Shown here: positions 56,941 to 64,000 of the stretch, piece after piece | How the letters are laid out: each line of letters opens with the position of its first letter | Numbering within the stretch: position 1 is the first letter of the stretch | Assembly (NCBI GenBank): GCA_023091665.1 | Contig: JALJCQ010000020.1 | Span: 124,001-188,000 of the forward strand | From: Pythium myriotylum | Taxonomy: Eukaryota; Oomycota; Peronosporomycetes; Pythiales; Pythiaceae | Direction of reading: 5' to 3' | DNA: 64,000 nucleotides | Translations under genes and position numbers: made by a program | The notes under the pieces: model-generated | Told to the model about the DNA's origin: nothing | Databases searched by the model: none | The model's input: only the letters and a program-made list of their open reading frames with translations

Positions 56941-57333
56941 ACCGTCACGTCCCCGGCAGCGACCGCTTCCTAGAACCAACGCAACGTGACCTGCTGATTC
57001 CAAATTTGGTGGTGAATACACAACATGACATGTTACATATTCGAGTTCTAAACCTTCGATACGCTTGAGAAGGGTTGATCTTCAATTGACTCAACACTCT
57101 CCGGGGGTGGCTGGTGTCGTGCAAGGTGGATGTCTCCTTTTAATGCTCCACTAGGTGGGGGGAGGCACTTCAGTTTGCGCATGCTGGGTTGGGGGTGATT
57201 AATCAGGCTTTATTGTAGGGGAATTGGTGACGCAGCGCAGGCGCTGCGCTCGTTACGGGTTGCCTGCGGCAACCTCTGTCGAAAAAATTGGATAATTTTT
57301 GAACGGTTATAACTGAATCAGGCACAATATGCA
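56941..57333. other. Non-coding interval with two hairpins
   Basis: No gene. It lies downstream of the helicase fragment on the minus strand and holds the hairpins at 57231-57274. Confidence 0.5.
57231..57274. repeat. Two GC-rich hairpins downstream of the helicase
   Basis: CGCAGCGC/GCGCTGCG (57231-57248) and GGTTGCC/GGCAACC (57258-57274). Helitron 3' ends carry GC-rich hairpins, but these are not followed at the usual ~10 bp by a CTRR end, so a Helitron terminus is only a suggestion. Confidence 0.45.
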
Positions 57334-58100
57334 TCAATATATATTGGTTCTAGTTCGGGTCTCGTTAGAGTTCCTACATCTAGCCATAAGTGCACTTGAA
57401 GTCAGCTCAAGTCGAGGAATGATCACACGATTGCCCGTTCCACGACCGTTCAGAACAATTCCATCAATGAGGGTGGGCTTTAAGCGGCAAATTTGAAGCC
57501 GTGTTCCGTTGCACAGACCTCGATCGCCTTGTAGATTTCGTATAAGCATAACGATTGCACCGACTTTTAAATGCAGCTTGTGGGGCGGTAGCCCTGCAAA
57601 TGACAGGGTGTTAAGGAACTCTGTGGGGTATGTTGCTGCAGTCTCGCTGTCCTCGCTTTCCACTACGGAATCTTGCGAGAGGTATGTGTACTCATCTTCA
57701 GGTCTCTTTACCGGAAGCATATCAAGAACCTTCTCGTTGACATCGTCAACATCCGAGTTCCATGGAGCTCGAATTGCACGCTCGGCGAAGTAGGCCTGTT
57801 GGTCATGACACTCGTTTATGTCACCGTAGACGTGATCTATCAACTGTGAAACAATGCTGACGCCCGCGGCTGGTTTAGCAAGGAACAAGTCCTTCGGGAG
57901 TCTGCAGTAGTCATCTTTGAGCGTTGAGTCTGCGTGATGCCTTCCTTCGCCGATATCAAGCAACAATTCAGAGAATGCCCTCGTTTCCACTTCAGCATCA
58001 GGATTTGTTGCTGTCCTCACGCGCATGTTCTGGCGTAAACGGATAGTCTTGAACTCAGGCCACAAACGCGATTTCTGGATGCATGCTGCTATGATTTCAC

Positions 58101-58131
<31 letters not shown>

Positions 58132-58389
58132 GCGTTGTACGACCGGGAGAATTTGGCGGAAGTCTCCTGCAAGTACAACGATTTTCCCTCCAAAAGGCCT
58201 CGATCTTTGCATGAGCGCCCTGAGTGTGCGATCAACCGCCTCAAAGGCGTGCCGATGCTGCATTGGAGCTTCATCCCAAACAATTAGACTGGTTTCTTTC
58301 ATCAAGCGCCCGGATGGTGAGTCGGCAGTCATGAAACACGTGCTGCTGCCGTGCAGCTTCAGGCTGAGGTGAAATCTTGAATGCGCTGT
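57334..58389 (-). pseudogene. PIF1-type helicase fragment, probably Helitron
   Basis: The minus-strand frame from about 58389 (TAHSRFHLSLKL) to the stop at 57334 encodes the C-terminal part of a PIF1/RecD-like helicase: SLIVWDEAPMQH (Walker B), GKIVVLAGDFRQILPVV, IRLRQNMR, a long insert, and GLCNGTRLQI near the end. The N-terminal half with Walker A, and any Rep nuclease, are absent; at about 58390 the sequence changes to an unrelated element on the other strand. A run of 28 C bases (Gly codons on this strand) sits where a short loop after LPVV-x-R is expected. Host PIF1 is the alternative, but the fragmentary state and context favour Helitron origin. Confidence 0.75.
58104..58131 (+). repeat. 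Poly-C run of 28 bases
   Basis: An uninterrupted homopolymer inside the helicase fragment. A complementary poly-G run lies at 59846-59877. Confidence 0.95.
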
Positions 58390-58419
58390 CCTATAACCGG
58401 CACGTCGTTGGCAGAGCGA

Positions 58420-59842
58420 TGTCTAGTCTCCACAGCGGGAGAAAGCCGCCAGGCGGTTGCCTCAAGGGCCCTCGCCAAGGTCACGGGGGCCTGGGGCCCG
58501 AAACTGTCTCAGAGGAACTCGTGGATAAGCGTGTTCGTCTTTTGCAACGACGCCTGGGCGTTTGACCTCGTCCAGAAGATGAACACAAGTGAAGAAGGGG
58601 GACAGCATCACCTCAGGAAATGTGCACTGAGCCAGGCTCGGGTTTCGAATGCACTTCAAGGCGCTCAAGCGGCCAGGAAACATGGTGCAGACCCGAACGT
58701 GCGACGTGCATGCAGTGGCTAATAGTTGTGATGTTGAACAGACGATCGCCGGCAGCGAGTTGCCGACAAAACGAGCGAATTCAAACGAGCATCCGTGGCC
58801 GAGTCCAACCTGGGGAAAATATGCAAAGAACTTCCGACTATGGGAAGCGTTCTGCAACGAATTCGGGTTCCCAGTATGGATCGATCAGCTGCCCAGGGCA
58901 CAACAAAGCCAGGATGGTCGGACTCTATGCCGGACTGTGCGCTCTCGAAGGACACAACCGCGGCAGACGGGGAAACAAGTACCAGACCTTCGACGGGAAA
59001 ATGGTAGCGGTGGCATTCGCACACAAGGCCCTACGAAACGGACAGCTCGATTACAAGGATCCGGAATTTGAGCTGGTCGCTCAGGGATACAAACGCTCCA
59101 ACAGTCAAGTGGACCGGAAACAACCAGTTACTACACAGGTGTTGCTCGAAATCCAACGGCGCCTGAGCTCGTCGGACGCTGACAGGATGCTATGGAACTT
59201 GATCGTGCTGGGCTTCTTCTTCCTCAACCGTAGCTCAGAGCTATGGGGACCAGTGGTCAGCGACACCTCGACGGGGAAGGAACGAATTCACTGTGTAAAG
59301 GCGAAGAACGTGATCATTAGGAACAAGCGTGGTGACACAGCATCACACGACGACCCCAACGGATTTTCGGTGGAGATTGTGTTTGAATCGCACAAGGGTG
59401 ATCGTGTTGGCCAAGGATCCACAGTGCGCCACTGCAGGTCGAACCACCCTCACTTGTGCCCAGTGGCCGCGGCGCGGGAGTGCCTGAGCATCCGAGATAG
59501 CTGGCTCAGAGCTGGAAGGAGCCTGGGCCCATACCTTACATCTACGTCTGCCACGACAACGATCAAGAGAGAACGGTGGCCAGCGCCATCAAGGAAGTTG
59601 TCCATCAGATGGGTCTACGTAAACAACGACTAATCGTGGAGTAGCACACTCACTTCGAATCGGAGGAGCCTGCGCTCTGCTCACGGCTGGGAATAGCGAC
59701 CTCGTGATTCGACTTATGGGAAGGTGGTCCAGTTGGTGCTTCTCAGTCTACACAAGACTACGACCAGGAATGATCCCAGATGCAGCCAGCGCCATGATTA
59801 ACGCCTCTTCATGGGAAAGTCGCGAAGCCATCTCGGCGACAA

Positions 59843-59845
<3 letters not shown>
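58420..59845 (+). pseudogene. Second DIRS-like relic: RNase H remnant plus tyrosine recombinase, frameshifted
   Basis: The segment at about 58440-58720 reads as RNase H-like in one frame (ALAKVTGAWGPKLS, VFVFCNDAWAFDLVQKMNTS, LRKCALSQARVSNALQGA). The recombinase N-terminal domain follows in another frame (SPTWGKYAKNFRLWEAFC, about 58800), then KYQTFDGKMVAVAFAHKAL and the catalytic domain from about 59180: LGFFFLNRSSELWGP (first Arg). After a further shift near 59640: HSLRIGGA, LMGRW and SVYTRLRPG (nucleophile Tyr). No RT is present, and the protein differs clearly from the array's recombinase. A Crypton-type DNA transposon is the alternative, but the RNase H remnant argues for DIRS. It ends at the poly-G run. 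Confidence 0.7.

Positions 59846-59877
<32 letters not shown>
59846..59877 (+). repeat. Poly-G run of 32 bases
   Basis: An uninterrupted homopolymer at the end of the recombinase relic. Confidence 0.95.
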
Positions 59878-59879
<2 letters not shown>

Positions 59880-60103
59880 ATCAACGATGCTATCTCTGAG
59901 AGCTAATCAAGTCGTCTCGCCCCTCACTGTGATCTCGAAGGAGGAATATTCGTGTATTTATACCTGGTTCCTGTTCAGAATTATTATAATCCAAGCACTC
60001 CATGTGGACCACGTGCTTCTAGTCTTCCGTGGGCCACATTATCTCAGTACATGTAGCTCCTCGGCCGCCTTGATCCCAACGCGCAAGTCCCACCGAGCCC
60101 ACC

Positions 60104-61646
60104 ATGGACGCCTTCGAGTTCCTCGAGACGCTGCCGAGCGTGACGCTCGAGCGCCTCTACGAGGACCCGTGGGCCTGCCAGGCCGTCTTCCAGGCGCTGC
60201 CGGCGCTCGCGCAGCAGTTTGTCATGCGGCTGCTGCCCTTCGACGCGCCCGTGGGGCTGCCGACGCTCGCCGGGTGGCTCCACGCCGAGCCCGACGCGCC
60301 CGAGGCGCCCACGGCGGCGTCGCCCACGAGCCGCGGCATCCACCCGGCGCGCAAGATGCCGCCGGCGTTCCACTTTGCGCTGCTCAAGCTCACGCGCTTG
60401 CGCGTCTTCGCGACCGTGGCCAAGGACACGTACCAGCTCCACACGGCCTTCCAACGCCAGCTACGGGTAGGACGTCTGCTTTGTCTTGTGGGTGCCGTGA
60501 AAACGAACTCAAGGGGATTTTTAATAATGGGTCTAACAGCATGCGCTGAGTCATCTCGGCGGCTCGCCGTGGGAGCAAGGCCGCGCGCGGCTGCCCAAGG
60601 CAGCGGAGGAGTTTGCGCCGGCTGACCTCGAGCGGTACGCGAGATCTCGATGGGACGCCGTGCTCCACTTCATGGTCGGCTCGACGGCCGTGCAAGAACC
60701 GCCGCAGTCGGTCATTGATATTCTGCTGCGCACGAAACTCATGCAACAGAGCACCGAGTCGCGCGCGCTGCACATCACAGACACGGGCTACGAGTTCATG
60801 CTCAAGGATATCCACGTGCAGATGTGGATCTTCATGCTCGAGTACATTCGCACGCTCGACAATGGTGGCGTGCTCAAGCAGGAGGACATCCTCCAGTTTC
60901 TCTTCCAGATCAGCTACTGCCAGAACAACACGAGCTACGCTGTCGCGGATCTCACCAAGACCCAGCAACTGCTGCTCGGCGACTTCGTCAACTTTGGGCT
61001 TCTCTACCGCCAGAAATCGACGTCCGACCGGTTCTACACGACGAGTCTGGCCGTGAACCTGATCTTCGGCGGTGCATCTGGCGGTAGTGGCCATAGCGTG
61101 GGGCGACGCCTCGGCATGGATCCATCGCGGCAGCTCTACAGCACTGGCGACGCCTCCCACGGCTCGGAGCTGCAGGTCGTAGTCGAGACCAACTTCAAAG
61201 TGTACGCCTACACGACGTCTACGCTGCACATCGCAATGCTCAGTGTATTCGTGGACATCGTCGCGCGACTGCCGAACCTCGCGATCGGCTTCATCACGCG
61301 CGAGAGCCTGCGGTCGGCGTTGATCCACGGCATCTCGGCACAGCAGATCTACGACTTTTTGATGAAGCACGCCCACCCGCGGATGCGCAGCAACAACCCC
61401 GTGATCCCCGAGAACATCGCCGATCAAATTTATCTATGGGAGCGCGAGCGCAACCGCATCCAGTTCATCGAAGGCTCGCTGTTCGACGGGTTCAACTCGA
61501 AAGACGAGTTCGAGCAGGTGCTCAACTACGCTGAAGACCTCAACGTGCTCACCTGGAACGATCCGATCCACTTCAAGCTGTCGATCTCGACTGCGGGCAT
61601 CGACCAGGTGCGCCATTTCATCCAGAACAACTTGCGAGCAACGTGA
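60104..61646 (+). CDS. TFB2: TFIIH core subunit p52 (GTF2H4/Tfb2 homologue)
   Basis: Exons 60104-60466 and 60540-61646 with a 73-bp phase-0 intron (GTAGGA...AACAG) give 489 residues, close to the usual 460-520 for the family. Exon 1 holds the helical N-terminus (FEFLETLPSVTLERLYEDPWACQAVFQALP). Exon 2 carries HALSHLGGSPW, RWDAVLHFMVGS, LLRTKLMQ, TGYEFMLKDIHVQMW, LQFLFQISYC, the segment FKVYAYTTSTLHIAMLSVFV, and the C-terminal NPVIPENIADQIYLWERERNRI with the strand-rich p8-binding domain. p52 holds the XPB helicase in TFIIH and stimulates it, for promoter opening and nucleotide excision repair in the nucleus. The ATG context CCACCATGG is strong. It is an intact host gene ending 197 bp before the convergent neighbour. 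Confidence 0.93.
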
Positions 61647-61843
61647 AATTTGTCGACTTCTTTCGAGCGGAGTCATCGACGCGAATGAGGAACCAGTGGC
61701 GGCTAGTCGTCACGACGATGAAATTAATACAATCCATACACGTCTACTCCCACGCAGCATTCACACGAGGACCAACTTGACGGTGTGAGCTACTTTGGTG
61801 CATTTCGTTGATCAATTAAAAAATTATTCAGATATGTTCATAT

Positions 61844-63643
61844 TCAAACCCAGACACGATCGTCGTCCGTTTGATCCCGCTCGTTTAATGGCGAGTAGTT
61901 GCGTCGTCGCTGGCGCCGGTCATAGCACTGCAGCAAATGGTGGAGGATCCACGCGCTCGCAAAAAAGACCACGATCGCGTCCATGTACGGCAGCGAACCC
62001 AGCATGTGCAGCGAGCCATTCACAAACTTTCTCTCGGGGCTTTCTTCCGACGAATTCGAGCCAGCCGGAGACGTCACCGAGGGCATCGACGCGAGCGGCT
62101 CCAGAGCTTTCTCGGAGCCTGCCGCCTCGGTCGCGGCCTGCTCGGGCTGGTTCAGTGGTGGTGGTTGCGTGAGTGGCGTGGGTTGGACCTCGTCGTCGAT
62201 CGGAGACTGAGCGATGATGGGAACGGCTAGCTCGGCCGGCAGCGGGAACTGCTCGGCGAGCCGTTGCAGCGCACAGGGCGAGAGCGGCGTCTCGACGCTC
62301 TCTCGCTCGACACGGAGCTCTCCGTCGCCGAACTCGACCCAGGGCTCGTTCACGACGGCGACGCTCGCGCCGGCCGAGGCCGAGTAGATGAGCTGCTGAC
62401 GAGCATCCACGCCGGCCGCACTGTCGTCGCCGACCACGGTGGCGTTGGCCACGCGGCAGGGGACCGCGCGCACGTCGGCGCGGGACTTGCGGCCGCGGAC
62501 GGCGACCACGACCATCTGACACGACGAGCCGGACGACGAGCTGGCGGCCGCGGACGACGACCACGCGAGCAGCGCGCCGTCGCCCTCGACCGAGGCCGAG
62601 ACGAACGGCGCGGCCACAGCGGCCGCCGTGTGCACGCAGAGCCGGCCGCCGGGGCCGTGGTCGTCGTTGCGGACGGTCGAGCGCACGGACGTGGTCGTGA
62701 GTTGGCGCGTGACGAGCGCGAGCGTGGCGAGGTCGCGCTGGGCGAGCGCCATCTCGGCGGCGACGACGCTCGCGGTCGACTGCAGCAGCAGCGACGACGA
62801 GTCCTGCGCGTGGAGCACGAGCGACGAGGCAAGCACCGGGTGCTGCAGGCTCAGGGAGAGCCGCGCGTGGCCGCTGGCCAGGAACTGGCGCGGCGCCGAG
62901 ACGCTCATGAGCCCGTAGCCTGCGGACGGGTCGTCGAGCACGACCACGTCGCTCGAGCCCGTGGCGTTGACGGCGCCGAGGTTGAACGCGTACGTGTTGA
63001 TGAGGATCTGCACGAGGAGGCGCCCCGACGTCGCGGAGGACGCTTTCGCAGACTGCTGGACGCGGAACCAGGCCGTGTAGTTGGTGTCGGCGACCGCGAC
63101 CACGTCCACGACCGAGTCTACGACCGCGCGCGAGTCCCCGCGGACGACCACCTTGGCCACGAGCTTGTCCTCGTCCTCGGCGTCGTCGGCCGCCATGGTG
63201 TGGACGAACGTCCGCACGGGCGCGTCCACCGTGAGCCCCACGGCCACTGTGGGGCCGGCGGTCTGCGTCCACGCGTCCGCGGTCGCTGTGGCCGTCGGCC
63301 GCCTGTCCAGCTTGACTTTCCAGTGGCGCTTGTACGGACGCACTTTGATCTTGGGGACGGCGCGGTCGTCGCTGTCGAAGAAGCCGCCGCCGAAGAGATC
63401 GTCGTCGTCGTCGTCGTCGTCGTCGAGCCCGACGGTCGTGCCGCGCAGAGGCCAGAGCAGATCGGGCGGCGCGGGCGCCGGCGCGCCGGTCGTCGGCGGC
63501 GCGAAGAACGCCTTGGAGCCGCCGCCGGACGTGGACGAGGCCTCGATCCGCACGACCGGCGGCGCGCGGGGCGCGGTCGTGGTTGCGGACGCGCGCGTGG
63601 TCGCGGCTGCCGAGAGCGCGGCCGCCGTCCAGAGCCGCCGCAT
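61844..63643 (-). CDS. Putative signal-peptide, single-pass membrane protein, unknown family
   Basis: The frame gives 599 residues from the ATG at 63643 (31 more if the upstream Met at 63736 were used). The start at 63643 is preferred: it begins MRRLWTAAALSAAATTRASA, a plausible signal peptide, and an Inr-like site lies 68 bp upstream, between the two Met codons. A run of nine Asp followed by LFGGGFFDSDD lies at ~75-90, then a long Ala/Val/Ser-rich region of probable beta type. Near the C-terminus YMDAIVVFFASAWILHHLL is a membrane segment, with the basic stop-transfer DRRQRRR and a short acidic cytoplasmic tail. The layout fits a type I protein with a large lumenal or outer domain. No introns, breaks or known domain seen. 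GC content is high, as in its neighbour. Confidence 0.8.
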   Translation of the reverse strand: MRRLWTAAALSAAATTRASATTTAPRAPPVVRIEASSTSGGGSKAFFAPPTTGAPAPAPPDLLWPLRGTTVGLDDDDDDDDDLFGGGFFDSDDRAVPKIKVRPYKRHWKVKLDRRPTATATADAWTQTAGPTVAVGLTVDAPVRTFVHTMAADDAEDEDKLVAKVVVRGDSRAVVDSVVDVVAVADTNYTAWFRVQQSAKASSATSGRLLVQILINTYAFNLGAVNATGSSDVVVLDDPSAGYGLMSVSAPRQFLASGHARLSLSLQHPVLASSLVLHAQDSSSLLLQSTASVVAAEMALAQRDLATLALVTRQLTTTSVRSTVRNDDHGPGGRLCVHTAAAVAAPFVSASVEGDGALLAWSSSAAASSSSGSSCQMVVVAVRGRKSRADVRAVPCRVANATVVGDDSAAGVDARQQLIYSASAGASVAVVNEPWVEFGDGELRVERESVETPLSPCALQRLAEQFPLPAELAVPIIAQSPIDDEVQPTPLTQPPPLNQPEQAATEAAGSEKALEPLASMPSVTSPAGSNSSEESPERKFVNGSLHMLGSLPYMDAIVVFFASAWILHHLLQCYDRRQRRRNYSPLNERDQTDDDRVWV

Positions 63644-63710
63644 TTCCGGCCGCGCGAGGAGCTCCTGACGCGGGCCACAGCGGCCACAGTCATTCGGAGT
63701 GCGGCCGCCG

Positions 63711-63720
63711 TGCAGAGTGA
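63711..63720 (-). promoter_or_regulatory. Inr-like start site of the membrane-protein gene
   Basis: On the minus strand TCACTCTGCA matches 9 of 10 bases of the oomycete Inr core TCATTYYNCA, 68 bp before the ATG at 63643. Confidence 0.45.
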
Positions 63721-63736
63721 TGGCGCCGGGAATCAA

Positions 63737-64000
63737 ACGTTCGTATCAGATCGGACCAAAACGGTTTGTAACAATGCCGCGCATTCGCACGGGAAGCTCT
63801 GGATATTGGAAATGGGAGGGTCCGATCCGGGTCAGGACCAGGTCAGGTCTTGTCGTTCGGTCACGTGACCTGGGTGTGGAGAAAAGATGTGACCTGCAAA
63901 AAATGGAAGCAGATTAGGTCACAGATTTCTTGCCACTATTGCATGATCTCCATTCTCCTTTCTCCATTTCGGCTTTGACTCCCGCTTGAAGGGAGAATGC
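63737..64000. promoter_or_regulatory. Upstream region with GTGACC-type repeats and a palindromic E-box
   Basis: It contains the 12-bp palindrome GGTCACGTGACC (63859-63870, CACGTG core), then TGTGACCT and AGGTCACA within 60 bp. These may be binding sites for the minus-strand gene or for a divergent gene beyond the window. Confidence 0.35.

Noticed and set aside
57148..57160. CTAG on the minus strand as a Helitron 3' end
   Set aside because: It is more than 70 bp from the hairpins; Helitron ends have the hairpin about 10 bp before CTRR.
58620..59877. Calling the second recombinase a Crypton
   Set aside because: An RNase H-like stretch precedes it at 58440-58720, which Cryptons lack; a DIRS-like relic explains both parts.
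62264..63868. 534-codon plus-strand ORF opposite the membrane-protein gene
   Set aside because: Arg/Gly/His-rich shadow of a GC-rich gene; the minus-strand frame has signal peptide and membrane segment, this one has nothing coherent.

Overview
This window looks like repeat-rich nuclear DNA of an oomycete (stramenopile). The basis is the mix of elements (Ty1/copia, Ty3/gypsy with a chromodomain, DIRS-type tyrosine-recombinase retroelements, piggyBac, Helitron-like helicase), short GT-AG introns of 71-120 bp, Inr-like start signals (TCATTYYNCA type) just upstream of several genes, and an intact eukaryotic housekeeping gene (TFIIH subunit p52/Tfb2). The species cannot be named from the sequence alone.

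Layout. 1-833: 3' end of a copia element (RNase H end of pol, polypurine tract, LTR). 834-40812: a head-to-tail array of three nearly identical units of about 12.9 kb (834-13724, 13725-26679, 26680-39616) plus the start of a fourth (39617-40812). Each unit holds gene A (+), a GA microsatellite, gene B (-), a DIRS-like retroelement (+), two adjacent stem-loops, and a 3.1-kb segment with about 0.7-kb inverted terminal arms enclosing gene C (-). A, B and C are paralogues: basic cluster, one intron at the equivalent place, then a conserved C-terminal domain with a P-x-E-L-R-x-I-M core ending in a WW pair. I do not recognise the family beyond a bZIP-like look. Gene A copies 2 and 3 are chimeras, 5' part as in copy 4 and 3' part as in copy 1. 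This places the crossover that built the array within about 117 bp.

40813-59877: nested mobile-element debris. A piggyBac transposase pseudogene is cut short just before a complete but frameshifted Ty3/gypsy element (43436-56054). That element has a degenerate first RNase H, a second RNase H with its catalytic residues, a chromodomain integrase and a long antisense gene next to the 3' LTR. A decayed minus-strand ORF follows, then a PIF1-type helicase fragment (-) and a DIRS-like RNase H/recombinase relic (+). A 28-bp poly-C run lies in the helicase and a 32-bp poly-G run ends the DIRS relic.

59878-64000: ordinary gene space. TFIIH p52 (two exons, +) is convergent with an unrecognised single-exon gene for a probable signal-peptide, single-pass membrane protein (-).

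Most element genes carry stops or frameshifts, and the three tandem DIRS copies share the same lesions, so the array grew after that element had decayed. The best candidate for new biology is the A/B/C family with its macrosatellite unit and long-inverted-repeat segment.
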